From Polytrichum commune (taxonomy: Eukaryota > Streptophyta > Polytrichopsida > Polytrichales > Polytrichaceae), in NCBI GenBank assembly GCA_950295325.1, contig OX485807.1, positions 21,049,666 through 21,113,665 on the forward strand: 64,000 bases of DNA. Direction: 5' to 3'. Both the position numbers and the translations under genes were made by a program. The notes below the pieces were generated by a model. The model was not told the DNA's origin. It made no database searches and worked only from the letters and a program-made list of their open reading frames with translations. Positions 27,489-41,164 of the stretch are shown in pieces (within the stretch, counting starts at the first letter, position 1; each line of letters opens with the position of its first letter).

Positions 27489-27686
27489 ATTTAGTGTCAC
27501 TTACTATTTGGTATTACATAGTGCTCTTAAACTATATATTATATATCTTAATTATTACCAATTAAGGTCAAATTGGTTGTCATGTCATTATAGAACGCTA
27601 ACAAGTTAGTTCGTAAAAATAATATAAAACATCAAACATAGAAAATTATAGCATTGCAAATGTTTGAATAGTAGAGGACACTAAAT
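27489..27686. repeat. MITE with ATTTAGTGTC ends
   Basis: Perfect 10-bp inverted ends (ATTTAGTGTC / GACACTAAAT) about 198 bp apart. The left 40 bases (AGTGTCACTTACTATTTGG) match the element at 41450-41620. Target duplication unresolved. Confidence 0.65.
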
Positions 27687-28940
27687 GTTGTAAATGATGT
27701 GGCTTTTATTCAGTAAAATTTCTCACAACCTACTACCTTCCAAGCATCGTGGACCTTGGGGTTAAACCACCCATAACAAAACCCTTCAATCTTGTGTACT
27801 TTACATAGCCTTAATGGCGTGTATTTGAATTTTGAAACCATTCCGGTAACACATAACATGAGCAGTTCTCGTATTTCATTATAAGGAATGTTGTTTATTT
27901 AAGCATCTATATGCCCTAGCAGAACTTGATGATATTTACATGAACTCAAGAGAGTTATTAGGAACAAAGAACTAAGGAAAATGCAAGTACCGGTTATCTT
28001 TTCCAAACAAAAAAACATAACATACTTCAACTCTAGTGAGCCAATTCCATTCTATAATTAATCCACCAAAGTTGGGCCTACTAGTTCATCATGTTGAATC
28101 TACTACTAACAAGTTCTTCTAGTTCGTAGCACCCGTACATATGATTTATGGGGTGTAAAGGATGTAGTCCAAAGAAGTTATTTCTTTTTGTTTTTATTAT
28201 GTTTAGTTCCCTAGCTTTTACCTCTCTAATCCCCCTACTTTGGAAACCCCCCCCCCCCCAAGCATGTCAACCAACCCACCAAATTGTTGGGTTGAAACAA
28301 TGGCCATCTTGCATGCCTAGCACCATCTGCCCTTGTTATTCATCCACCACTCTTGGTATAGTTCAACATGGACGACCTCATTGTCCATGCGACATTGTAA
28401 AGTATAAGTACTTGCCCATGCCATCCCGTCCCATTGCACCGTGCATGGGAATTAGGTTCTACATGACATATAGATATTTTATTGTTTGGGGGGGGGGGGG
28501 CATTTTTGCATTGTTCAACGTGCGTAGTCTCCCCAAAATTTGGTTCATGAGCCGTTTTAGGGCTTCTTACCACTAAGAATCATCTTTAGTCCTTGCTAAC
28601 ACACTAATTTTCTTGGTAGCCAAATCACACTTGCTGATGTGGCCCAAGTAAATTTAGTGGGCATCCCCCAAATGCATGCCCCCAAGAGAAAAATGGAGAA
28701 CGTTGATATGGCACCCCAATTTTGGTAGTTGCCCGCACTATGGCAGCTATTCTCCATGAAATAGATCTACCATTGGTATTAATCGTGCAATTATGCTAAT
28801 GTAGCCACCTTGGGTTATGTGTTAAAGTTCACTGGGCAACATGGGGTTGGCTGAAACAAACTTTTCAGTATCTAGCATTTATTTGTGCGGTTGGCAACCA
28901 CCAACGGGGTTGGAAAACAAATTTATTCTTGCCCTAGGTA
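27687..28940. other. Intergenic with C13 and G13 tracts
   Basis: No gene. A 13-C run (28247-28259) and a 13-G run (28488-28500) lie about 230 bp apart in opposite sense and could pair. The open frame spanning them (28148-28576) is low complexity and has no motif, so I do not call it a gene. Confidence 0.45.
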
Positions 28941-28959
28941 TGGGCCATGGCGGTAGGCA

Positions 28960-29345
28960 AGCGGGTCTTGGTTTGATCAATTTTCATGGGCGCCACACAG
29001 GTTCTAAAGAACCCACCGAATGTTGATTTGGACCCAATGAAACACACAAGCTACTACCAAGGTCATTCACACTAGCCATGTTGCAGGAGTTGTAGAGGGA
29101 ATGGACAATAGGCAACCATGTCATGGTTTGGTCAATCTTCGTGGACACCACATGGGTTCTAAAGACCCCATAAAATGATGATTTGGACACCAATGAAGTG
29201 CAAGGGCTACTACCACTGTTGTTTGTGGTAGCCATATCACGAGAGTGGTAGTGGAAATAAACATTAAACAACCATGTCATGGTTTGGTCAATCTAAGTGG
29301 ACTCCACACAGATTCTCAAGACCCCACAAAACGTTGATCAACATT
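28960..29345 (+). repeat. Tandem repeat, about 155 bp, 2.5 copies
   Basis: TGGTTTGRTCAA begins at 28969, 29124 and 29280 (periods 155 and 156). It is followed each time by a CACAxxGGTTCTAAAGA-like stretch and CAATGAA. Confidence 0.7.
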
Positions 29346-30486
29346 CATGCTCAACATTTACATGTTCATCATTCATCGCAACACCAATGCAATAAAATTT
29401 CCCAAGCACAAACCTTTTCCATCTTTCATTCACGCTTCGGCAGTGGAAATGTGAGCTCAACACTTTTTGTTTATCATCATGTGAGATCAGATGTCATAGC
29501 ATTCTTAAACCCGTGTAAGGATGATGTACACTTTCTAATCTAACTTCGAAAATAATTCCAAGAACCAAGATCCTTGGTTAAATACGTGAATCCCGAGCAT
29601 TGTCAAGTGACAAGCTCTCATTAGCAATCACCTCGTGATTTTACCTAGACATATTCCAACAAAGCCTCCTCCCATCTACCAAGGTTCAACTTAAATACCT
29701 TGCCCAAAAAGTGAACCTATTGAGTGTATAGTCTCTAGGACGCTTATCTAACATGAACACTCATTTTGTTTTCTTTTTCTTTTTTAAAGGCTAGGGTGAT
29801 TTCGATTGTGACATGTGCGGAAAAACATTAAAAGTTGGGTGTCGTCACAACGTGACTCCAATAAAATGCATCTAGATGTTTCTATTTCTAATTAATTTAA
29901 CACCGGACTTAGTTCTCAAGACACCGGATCAGTCCACTCCAAATCATTCGAAAGGAATTGGTCACACACCTATAGGGAGTCAAGTTTTTTTACGTTGTAT
30001 GGATGAAAGATACACTCCTAGTTTCCTCTCTCCTAGTTTCCTACCAATGCATTCCCATTCAATCCCACCAGATTTGGAGCAAAGCAAGCAAGGTCTTCAG
30101 ACTCCCATTTAGAAAAACCAGATGTGCTTGAAATGGAAGAGTCCCAAACTATACAAACGATTCTTTGTGTTTTCATCCTCCCCATGGTAGGTGTCACGAA
30201 ACTTCACCCAAACGTAGGCACGTAGAAATGCGAGGCGAGAGACTACACGAAACGGAGAAATGTTAAGGAAATATAAAAGGAGAGGCGCCAATACGGCTCC
30301 GCGACTAGAATCTATGTCGTGGCGGGAAGCGGGATGCTTGAGGGTGAGCTAATCCCGTAGTGAACCTTACCTCCAAACCCCCGTTTGTGGGAGATTCCTC
30401 CATATTGTTGACTCAGCCGGGCCCCAATCCCAAGGCCTAAAAGCTCCTTCTACGCCCAAACTTTGCCCCTAAAACGTCCGCGCCTT
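29346..30486. other. Intergenic, nothing recognised
   Basis: Only short unrelated frames. The segment 30280-30480 is locally GC-richer than its surroundings. Confidence 0.4.
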
Positions 30487-30899
30487 GGGCCCGGTTTAGG
30501 CTATGGTGAAGAAGTGCACCAATCACTATTTTCGGGGACTAGAGCCATACGATTGGCCAAGTGTTGGGGTTTTCCATCAATCGGGGTTTACATTGAGGTC
30601 AAGGGTTTTTTCAGTGGAGAAATTCAAGGATGGCTGGAAAAATGACATGGTTGTCAAAACTTTTTTGTTAGGGGAGTTCTTGGGAGGTTAATTAAGTTGC
30701 TTGGGCAACCTCAAACCCTTGGACAAGAGCCTAGACCTCTGAAGAACTCCAACTTGAGGGTTTCTTTTATTTTTCTTTACGATTCTTCTTTTTTTCCCCA
30801 TCTTTTCCGCCGTACCAACCGTTGTCTCAAATAACCATGTTTTGGGCTGAAATTCTTCGCCGATTGGTGCACTTCTTCAATATAGTCTAAACCCGGCCC
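30487..30899. repeat. MITE with about 38-bp terminal inverted repeats
   Basis: Left end GGGCCCGGTTTAGGCTATGG continues TGAAGAAGTGCACCAATC. The right end is its reverse complement with about five differences. A terminus starting GGGCC with TTA on the right side suggests a PIF/Harbinger type, but the left flank (CTT) does not give a clean duplication. The element is 413 bp. Confidence 0.75.
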
Positions 30900-33647
30900 T
30901 TACTTTTGGCTCATGTAGGGGTTCAACATTGATTTTCTTAAATTTAGTCAAATCAACTCAATGAGCCTATTTCATTCTAGAAATAAATGCCTTTGCTCAT
31001 GTCAGAGTTTTCTCATGCTCAGAAGACACGACCTACCACACGCTTCCATTTTGCGGAGGTTTAGGAAGCCATGGAGTTTTGTCATTGTTGCGCATGTAAA
31101 TGGTGTGGCGGGCAACCCAAGTTTTGCCAAAGCGTTCCAGATTCCACTTGGCACTGATGGGAAGCACCTTATATTCATTAGCCTTGCCAATGATTCTATT
31201 TTTGGAGGAACAAACTCAATGAATCAATTGCTGAGGGAGGAAACAAAATGCACACAACATGAGTGGAATTTTTCTTACGGTGAATCAAATACAATATGTT
31301 TAGTGATATATATATCAATTTGCATATTGTAAGGGAAAGAAAAGAAAACAACACAACCTATCAAATTGGAAGTCACTAAGTAGCATGGCTTGTAGCTCGT
31401 TTTTGCATTGTCTTAAACAAACAAAAAACAAAATGAAGTCAAAGAGTTGTCCATAAATTTAAGGGGTCAACTACCCTTGGTTTGTGCATGTAGCTGCAAA
31501 TATTTAGGTTGTTCTTTTCATCGTAAATTACAAAGGTTTTGTTAGTGACCATTGACGCAAAGCACGCACCATGATGGCTCTCCTAGTTGTTAGACTCTCC
31601 CCATTTGTTCATAAATTTGTGCACACATTCCCGGTCTAGATGCCAAAGTTCCCATTAGCAATACTTATTCCAACACGTTTTCAATAGCAAAGTCCAAGTG
31701 CTCAAGAATAGATACCCCAAATGCTTGCTCCCATGACTAGTCCAAAGTTACAACACAAGAGCATCGTGTGTTGCCGAAACCGAACCCCGGTCCTAACCCA
31801 AGATTTGAACTTGATTTTGACCCTAAGATTCCCTTTTGGAGATCACTTTAATCTTATTTGTTGGTGCATCCATTGTTTTGATTCCGTGAATAATTGTGTT
31901 TCTTTGATTAAAAATCTATTGGAGATAGTTTAATACGATGAGACCGGGTACAAAGATTTACTTGTGTGCAATGAACCAATAACAAATGGGAAAGTAAATG
32001 TATGAAGGGCTTAAAAGCATAGTACACGAATATGGGTATCATGACATATATTGGAAAACACATATCTAAAGAGATGAACCTAATCATGGCTTAGGGTTAA
32101 TGATAGGTATATTTGAAGGCGAAGGTGATTGTGCATGCAACACCAAATGCATGAGAACACTTAATTTGAAGGTCCACTTATCTCCAATCCAGCTAGGGTT
32201 TGCAACTCACGACCTTCCAAATATTGTTTCTGATTGGTTGAAATACATATCTCGCACTCCAATCTCATGCCATTTTTAGTAGGCAACTGCCTTCACAGCT
32301 ACGAAACATTAAAAACCCACCTCCCTATTGGTTCAAAGCAACTCTCTTTGAACCTCTCGAGCATTTTACAAGCCTTATCTTATTGGGGATAGTTTTTACA
32401 ACCCCCGTGTCATCCATGTGTCCAATAGACCATGAAAAACTTCCCAGATTGTTAGGTCCTCAAGTTCTAGTGCAAAGTGAAGTGGGACGGTCTCATCCTT
32501 TTTCCACCAATAAGAGGTCATGGATCCCAATGGTGACGGGTCGCCAAGCTCTAGTCCAAAGCGCCCTTAAGGAAGGGTTCGGTTTCATGGCATCTATGTA
32601 AATTCAATCACCGTAAATTGAAAAAAAAAAAAAAAAAACAAACAAACAAAAACAACCAACACACATTAGGGTTTCCATGGAAGATTCCCAAAGTTTTGTT
32701 TATAGTCAACATTCATCCAAAGAAGCCTATAAACCTTTTAGCTTCTTGGACTTTAAGGTCATTTCCATTTCAATCCTTACCATTACTTGGAAACATTGTA
32801 ATGTGCATCCCTAACTTTGTTATTAAAAAAAACAGTGTACATAATCGGACAAGTTCATCCCTTTTTAATGATGAAACTTGAGAAATTTGATCCCGACATT
32901 TTGCTTTATTTATTTTTTTGGTTTTGTAAAGATTTGAGATCGCCATCTTGCGATATTTTGCCACCAAATTAACATACAATCTAGATAACATTATCCTCAT
33001 TCAGATTCCAAACGTACTCTCGCCAACAATGGTAAGATCGGTATTCCATATTTGTGCAACGACACAAGGGGGTACTTGCATACATCTCTATATATACACA
33101 TGAATATTAATCCTCTCTCTCTATATATGCACACATGAATATTAGTCCTCTCTCGAGGAGTTAAATTTGCCCACTTTATATTTTCACTCGAAGGACAATG
33201 TATGCCTCCTATACATACATATCCATAAAGTCCTATCCGATCAACATCCCATTGCCACTAACATTCCGAATTGGGTTGCAAAATGCTCGTTTATTTAAGG
33301 CGAGTTGTGGGTTCCTTAAAAAAGTTCCTCGCGGATGTGGCTACAGTGCTCATGTTGGTTAAGCTTAATATTCCCTCGCTTAAAAAGGGAACCAATGCCG
33401 GAGCGACACTTGGCGACCTTGGGTGTAGATCCGGGATTAAGGGGACCTAACTTGTCGACTAATTGCACTATTAATGTTCGTAATTAGGGGTCGAATTAGG
33501 GGTCACAATGCATGCAAGCGTGGTGGTGGTCGTTTGTGTTTACTTAGTAGTCGGTAATTATAGTCAAGGTACTTTGGGTTGATTTCGATGTTATCGGAGT
33601 TTCACGATTAGAATCAAGCTCTATGGACGAAGAGAGTGTGTTTGTAT
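30900..33647. other. Intergenic, nothing recognised
   Basis: Contains an oligo-A tract near 32621-32638 followed by CAAACAAACAAA, and a two-copy 33-bp tandem near 33095-33160 (CATGAATATTARTCCTCTCT). A minus frame at 31002-31190 looks faintly protein-like but matches no family I know. Confidence 0.35.
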
Positions 33648-33851
33648 CAATGACCGGGGAGATTTTTGGGCATAACCGGTTAAGATCCTAGTGTTTGCAA
33701 GTCCAACTGGTTACATGTTGACATTCTCCGGTTTTCCTTTATTAAAACGGGTATATTCTATAGATTCCTCTTAAATGATCGGTAATTCTCCTGCAGTCTT
33801 GAACTTCAACCGGTTCATTTGTAACTAACTGCCGGTTCTCCCCGATCATTG
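33648..33851. repeat. hAT-type MITE, second copy
   Basis: A 204-bp element with inverted ends CAATGACCGGGGAGA / TCTCCCCGATCATTG (one mismatch). The flanking 8-mers GTTTGTAT (33640-33647) and GTTTGTAC (33852-33859) differ at one base. It is homologous to 26046-26268. Confidence 0.8.
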
Positions 33852-34855
33852 GTTTGTACATGAGCAAACCTCTCGTCCATCCAACATAATAACTTATTTC
33901 CTATGGGTTTGTTGTCGATTCATCTCAAATGAACTCGAGCAAACTAATTTGATGTCTTTATAGCTAAATTCTGGTGTCAAATTAATTTCAAAAAGTAATC
34001 TTCTAATTGCATGCTATTTCAGGGATTTTGTGTTGGATGACTGAGAGGTACGCTAATATTCAATAATTCGCTCCGTCCAAGTTCAAATATATCTTCCTTG
34101 TTGTTGCTACTGTGGCATGCTTTGCTCCTTTCGCCGTCGAGTATCTAAGATGTGTTCTCATTTAAGTACCATGTTTCCTTTAAGCTTGTTATCGTGTCTA
34201 TTCAAGAGCCTGTTGGATTGTTATGAGATTTTGGAAAACAAACCAAACACACCGCAAAACAACTGCACGCGAGGACACCTCCATGTAGACCCGCGAGACA
34301 TGTCAACATCCCAAAACCAAGACGAAGAAGGGGGAAAAAAAAACCAACCAAATAACACCACACACGTTACCTTAAATGCCCCAATCAAATCCGAGTCGGC
34401 ATTATAATGTTGGTCCATATTATTGCACGTGAAATTGTAGTAGTAAAACCACACAAGAAGCCTCCATGTGGCACACTAGCCGATTGGTTGGTTAAAAAAT
34501 ATCTATGTACAGGTGTCGGCATCACAACCCCGCACCGGGGGAGGGACCCCCTTGCATCAATTGTTGACTTGGAGTGCACATGTGGCATACCCCATTGCGA
34601 CAAGTACATGCTTACGAAGCTATTATTCGTCCCCAATATCCCAATCTCCCAAAAGGTACACGGAGCGAGTGAGCGAGTGGCATATATATAACTTATGGGG
34701 TTTGGTAGCATGTTTGACCCATTTGGCGTCCAAGGGCTAACAATTTTGCAACAATGTATGCACTTTTGTTGTCATACTTTCCAACCAATGCAAAAAGGAC
34801 ATGTGGCACCTTGTTCGGATTTTGCGTTATTTTTGCCTTGGATATTGTCACCATC
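33852..34855. other. Intergenic, nothing recognised
   Basis: Open frames at 34117-34740 on both strands overlap each other and show no family motif. Confidence 0.4.
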
Positions 34856-35172
34856 TAAGGTAGAGGGGCACATTCCCGCTCGGGTCCTTAAACCGCTCAC
34901 TAGACCTATCCAAACAAGAGGTACATTATAGCTTCATACCTCAAATTTCTATGTAATCATGGTGTACATTTTTGGGGTGAGTGGTTTTGGGTACCCCTAT
35001 GAGTTCTCCTTCCAAAATTCATAACTAATTCAATATTAATCCAAAATTAATTATTCCAATTGGTCCAATTTCCAATGTACTTTGCACATCTTCCAAGATT
35101 GATCCCCCCTTAATAACTCCCCAATGAACATGCCAATCTGAAATTCGAGCGGGAATGTGCCCCTCTACCTTA
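34856..35172. repeat. MITE with perfect 27-bp terminal inverted repeats
   Basis: TAAGGTAGAGGGGCACATTC continuing CCGCTCG at the left is exactly inverted at the right end. The element is 317 bp and noncoding. No obvious target duplication lies outside the TAA/TTA. Near-perfect ends suggest relatively recent insertion. Confidence 0.8.
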
Positions 35173-38100
35173 TGGTGTGTGTCGTAGGTATAATTTGAAC
35201 ATCGCTTGTGAAACGTTATGTGTCCCAGCATGCTGGTGACACATGGTGAACTCTTCTAATCAAACCAACACCTCGTTTCGATGCTTCTGATGTAGCGTTC
35301 TGACGGTAGTTAGCGTTCTAGCATTGCTCTATGGCGTTGTGGATGTGGCGGGTGTAGTCCGAGGATCAAGATATATGTATATTTTAACGTGTGCCACCAT
35401 GTTCAGGTTTCTATATGGTTTCGTAGAAGGTTTAGGTAGTTGGTGCATTACTGATTTTGGAAAGAGGGCAACCTCTTCGTGCTAAGTGATATGAAACACA
35501 AGGATGTTAACCGTTTGGATTAGTTCATCCTTCAACATAGTATCACATGAATGATGTACTTAATGTCATAAATATTCTTTTGAAAAAAAAGGGAGCTATC
35601 GTAATCAAAGGCCATGGAGACTTACCCTTGTCACATTGCCTAAGTGAAGACAAAATCAAACATTCAGATTCAGAAAATAATACGAGCATCTCCTTGTCCA
35701 TGCCGTGTAAACTTGCCACATGTTTATACGAGTTTGGGTGTGCAATCAAGGGTGAAGAGTCCCTCATTCATGCCAACCCCTGGTTGACTTACATGACCAT
35801 TAGAGGATTATAAATCCCAAGATGACCAAAATAAATATGTAAATTGAATGGAGAGTTTTCGTATTAAACCTTGTGTGAGCTTGGCCACAATCATTCTACC
35901 AGATATGGCTTTTCAGTTTGCCAACACATTCATGAAATTTGTTCATCATTTTAAGGCAATCAGTATGTGTATATCCGAGGCATGAAAGTTTGTGAGCCTG
36001 GGATGGACAATTTTCTTCAATGTTTACCAATGCACAACACTCCTAGATTCTTGATCTAACATGAAGAAATGTACTTCGTTAAAAGAAGGATTGACCACTT
36101 TTGTCAATGTCCAATTTATTCATGCAATAGCGCACGTATGGTATCTTTGAACTCAAGTCTTCAACAACATTGAGATGTTCAATCAACTTAAAATGTGCAC
36201 TTGAAAAACAAGTTAATTTTACATACGATCATTTCTTGACATCATTGATTTCAAATAATGTCTTATGCTTGATTACGAAAGCGGGTCAAGCATTTCGTAT
36301 AAATAATGTGGCTAGTGTCAATCAACATGCAACATTGCTCATATCTTGAATTGAATGTATAACATGTACGTGTACATGGCACTTACCCATCCCCTTGGAG
36401 CCTTATTAAGTAGACCCTTACTCAGTGCCTTGATCAAGCACCCCCAACCTTCATGCATGTATGTTGTGAAGGTAATGAACATGTTCTCAATATATATCTA
36501 GAGTGTTGTCAAAGAAAAATCTCATGCCATGGATTCATGCACTGTACAATACGATATCACATGGAAATTAATTTACATGAAGAGACGCATCTATTATAAA
36601 TTGTCAATGATTCTATGTGAAGTACAAAGCTTTCTTATGGGTAGGCAAGATAGCAATAACAATCTGATATGAAGAGCAAAGTTTCTTACACATGCTATTG
36701 CTAGAGAAATTCATGATTGGTTTTCATGGATGCTTACCTTTATTGCTATCTTTCCTCCCCAAAATCCTATGCATTATCAATATATATATATATATAACCT
36801 TCCCATTGTTTTTGGAACATAACTACGATGTTCCACATAACTATAACAAATTATCAAAATTTGTTAAGATATTTGATAGGATCTCTTCTTTCGGAAACAA
36901 ACTCACATACTACATCTTAATTTGAGATGTCAAATAAATGAATTTTGCAATACCGTTTTACACGATTGTCAATGAATTTGGAGATTGAACTAAGAAAACA
37001 GATTGAACAAAATGCAAATTTATATAGAAATGCAAATTTGTATTAAAAGTAAAAAATTGAAAGCAAATGGGGAATTTGGAAATTTTGGAAATTTGAAGAT
37101 AGTTAGAAACTTGAAGAAATTTTTCAATTTTTTTCAAAATTGGAAATTCGAGGAAAATTAGGAATTGGAATGAATTTGGAAATTTGAATGAAATTGGAAA
37201 CTTTAAATGAAATTGAATGTTTTTTTTATTGAAATTGAAAAGTTTGGATGAAATTGAGAAATTTGAATTAATCATAAATTTATAATTGAATTTGATAATT
37301 TTGGATTAAGTTGAAAAACATAAACAAAACAAGGAAAAACCTAATAGAATTAACACTTTAAATCAAATTGAAAAGAGAACGAGATGTGATGTGCTTGATG
37401 TGTGTGGTTCTTAAATACAAATAAGGAAGAAAAATAAATAAGAACAAAAAAAAAGGAAGACATTGCTATCAAACATAACTCAAAGATAAATCTAGAGCGC
37501 TCTTCCCCAACGACGGGGTTTTAATAACTATGTTATAGCCCATGTTTACACAAACATGGCTAGGAAGTAGTGAATGGACATTGCATGTCAATGTAACAAC
37601 ATTTACATTTGTTTCTTCTTCTTCTACTACTTATTCTAGTTTTTCTTTTTATAATATGGCCACAACGTCAATGGTCCCAACTCCACCAAACACTAGCAAG
37701 GCATAAAGTTGTTCTTTATACAAACATGGATGCATGCACAGGCCCACGTTGGGCCTCTTGGGCACTTGATTGTTAAGCTCAACATCTTTTGTTGCCTAAA
37801 CATGATGGCTATCATAGCTAGGTGCAATATAGGGATAGCTTGGCAAATGTGGGCAACGACTATTCTCTTTGTCTACCAAATAGAACAAGTGTGGGAGCTT
37901 CTCGTATCAAACAACACATTATCATGATATCATGATATCATGATATCATGTTTTCTCAAAATAAACCTTGGAAGGATTTTACAAAGCTACAGTATATATT
38001 TCTATTAGTGTGGACCACAATGATTCTCTAGAACCCACATAAGTACATGTAATGAGAATCATTGTGGGTCCATATGCTTCTTAAACCACTGCAAACCTCT

Positions 38101-38742
38101 GGTTTGAAATTGGTGTGGGCCACATTAATGTATATGGATGACTAATATAATGTATGCCACTTTTGTCCTTGATATAATGCTTAACGTGTGGAAGTTGGAA
38201 GACTTTAGGAAGACCTAATGGAGGACACATGGTCTTTAGCCCACATGATTTCCACCGTGACTAGACACTAATTACTTCCACACTAAATTTCCATGCACAC
38301 TAAGAGGACCATATAGTGTGGTATTCAAGCTAAGAATATAGAAGACCTAACAATGAACATTGCTACAACAACATAGTGGTCAAAGATTGAACTAGAATTA
38401 CAATATAGAATGAATCAATGTTTTTTTAAGATAATTATGATGTATAAGTGAAATCTTGTGTGTTTAAGGCATAAATCACAATTTTTTTATTTTATTTTAT
38501 TTTTAGGAACACATCAGGCGCTTGACCACCTAGCTAGTTTTCGATAAAGTAGAGAGACAATTTCACAACCAAGATTCATTAGTATTTTCATTGGTTTACT
38601 TGATGTCGCTTATTTTGTACTAAATAAAAGTATTGAACCCATAGATATATACACAAACATTTTTGTAAAACTTAGCGAGGGCTTGTAATAGATTGTACAT
38701 TCTTACATCAAAGGTCAAAATCAACTTGGGTCCACAATCTAA
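35173..38742. other. Intergenic with low-complexity stretches
   Basis: No gene. There is a (TA)n run at about 36779-36797. At 37040-37300 an AT-rich low-complexity zone is built from GGAAATTTGAA-like words. At about 37919-37951 TATCATGA is repeated four times and is self-complementary. Confidence 0.45.
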
Positions 38743-39255
38743 GGGCGACTTCACACTTTAGCTCGAGGGTCGTTGACCTGTGATATACAAATTATGCGAT
38801 TGGTCAATAAGCCAGAGTCCATCCAAGTTCACTTTACACTGGGCCATGACTGCTTGAGGGGCCAAAGGAAGTCTCATAGTTGAGAAATCTACATAACATC
38901 CTACACGGCACCAATGGGCATTGAGTGTACATTTCTTCACGGTCTCTTGGTCTCAGCGTTAGGCCCATCAGAAAGGAGTTGGGTCTAACACAAAACTAAG
39001 AGACATGACAAACAATCAAACCGCCAATGACTCCTAAAACGGTTACTCCACCATGGCAGGGGCTCGGACCATGACCTATTTTGGAATGTCCATCAAACAA
39101 TGGTGCGATCCCTCAACATGACTCACTCTCACTTTGAACTAGTATAAAACCTAATCGGATTTTCTATTTCGCATGGTACAACCTTTCGGATAATTTCAAG
39201 GGCATTGGTTTTTCGTGGTCACGGCTCTTGCTCCATGTGCAACTTAAAGCGGCCC
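38743..39255. repeat. PIF/Harbinger-like element with TAA duplication
   Basis: Starts GGGCGACTTCACACT and ends AAGCGGCCC, flanked by TAA on both sides (38740-38742 and 39256-39258). Terminal identity is only partial (GGGC-GACTT versus GGGCCGCTTT), so the call rests mainly on the TAA pair and the GGGC start. It is 513 bp with no coding capacity. Confidence 0.5.
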
Positions 39256-39258
39256 TAA

Positions 39259-41164
39259 CCATAGTACACGGGTATGAGTCTCAAAAGTCCATGGCTAGAT
39301 TTTTTGGGGGGCGATTAAGGTAACTTATGACTTGTGAATGTGGCAATTGCGTGGAATCTGACAGCCTCGCACAAATAGGGGAAGATATTTTGAAGCTTCA
39401 AATTGTTGCAGGTGCTTTATGTGGAAGCGAGTGGCCATTTATTTGGTTCATGTGTCATGTTCATGTCCCAAATGAATGCTCCATTTGTACATTTGAGGCT
39501 TGAGTAGTAGTAGTAGTAGTGGTAGTGGGTAGTAGTAGTGGTACGGTTGCCTTTTGGAGTCCCAATTTGTTCCACTTATCTTATTCGTTCTTACTTTAAT
39601 GGCAAGTCATGGACCACACCCCAAGGGTGAAGTGCCCTATTAGCACCATGGTCAACATCGCCCACAAACTTTACTTTGTAATGTAGAAGCGACTAACGCC
39701 AACACTTTGAGCACTACCGTGCCTCACCCGACCCATATAGATTATTCGATATGTTGTTTGGATTATTAACTGTGTTGTGACATCACGTTATTCAGGTATT
39801 AGCAGCCAGTTCATTCTCATAGTGTCAATACATTGTTTCAATTTAGTTTTCGTCCTGAACATGTCAGTGTAGTGCTCTGTTGTGAGAATAAGCATAGTAT
39901 AATTCTGAACATAATCTAGCTTACTCATGGCCCTGCCCAGTGTACAAACTCGGCTGAATAATGTTGTGGAGCACAGTGACGTTAACATTGCATGAATTGG
40001 ATCGGATTTTGTTTCTATATAAATGGTCAAAGTCACTAACTTCGTAGGCCATTCCTAGTCACATAGACCCCTCAAAGTAGACATTATTGAACGTTAAAAT
40101 TAAATTTATGTCAATCAACGAGTTGCATTTTTTCAGTCCTTAGAAATACACAATTAGTGTTCCTATGAAGTATGTAGTTGCCCACTATGGGGAAAAGTGA
40201 GCACTCAATCTGTGTATTGTAAAAAAATTGACAAGAAAAAATTAATTTATTATCATTTCAAAAATATTTACCTCTGTTTTGGAAAAGAGACCATCATCTA
40301 GATGCTTGTTGATGTTATGTTTGACCGATGAAGAATTATATAATATTTCATGATTGGTTATCGAGCACGTTCACAACCCCAACGTTGTTAATTGCATGGG
40401 GATTTTTTCATACATTGAGAAATGAACGTCAAAGTCACATCAAAACTCAATTTTGACTTAAATTGAATCAAGCCCTAGTCCACATCTATAACATACTTGT
40501 GTTGTATGGGCAATTCCATGGATCGGTATACATGTGGCTATGAATACCATAACATCCAAGCAAATGTTTTCATTGTACACTCATTATTGATTTATATGCT
40601 CTCGTACCTATAGGTTTGTGATTGAATCTCAAGATTGTCTCACTACATTAATTGGGTCGGGTTTTTAAAACTAATTTTTGTCAAAGTATCATCACATAGT
40701 AACCTCCAACATAGACTCGTATTTTGTTGTTGTTTTTGTTCAATAAATGACAAGCATGTCTTATACAACACTTCCTTCTTGCCATTGGAGGGGGTGAATC
40801 CAACATAGCTCATACAAATACAAGTGGGCATACAAAGAGTAATGTAATGAGACCTTTGGTTCACAAAGTATACATATACGGGATGGGTATTGTTCCACAC
40901 AACATCATAGAAATATACATGATAGTTTGAAATTTGAGGGAGAGGTCAATGTATCATAACCCCCCCCCCCTCCACATAAGATAGTTAATGCTATCAACTA
41001 TACCTCATACCCCAAAAGGTCATATGAATCCATTCACGGAGCAATACTTGTTATACATCAATGATTTTGACCTTAAAAAGTAAATTGTGAACACATATGC
41101 AAGATATGTTTGTTTTTTAGGGGTTATCTACATTTTGCATACGTAGTTGAGACAAGTTATCTTA
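39259..41164. other. Intergenic with microsatellite and C11 tract
   Basis: A (GTA)n-type microsatellite lies at about 39502-39541 and an 11-C run at 40960-40970. No gene seen. Confidence 0.45.

Noticed and set aside
28148-28576. 142-codon open frame on the plus strand
   Set aside because: It is kept open by C13 and G13 homopolymers, has Pro/Gly runs and no motif, and the opposite strand is equally open.
31002-31190. Minus frame with LHGFLNLRKMEACG
   Set aside because: Faintly protein-like but not matched to any family, and without flanking exons.
34117-34740. Cluster of mutually overlapping frames
   Set aside because: Sense and antisense frames overlap almost fully and show no conserved motif.
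37040-37300. Possible satellite of GGAAATTTGAA words
   Set aside because: No fixed period; better described as low-complexity AT-rich sequence.
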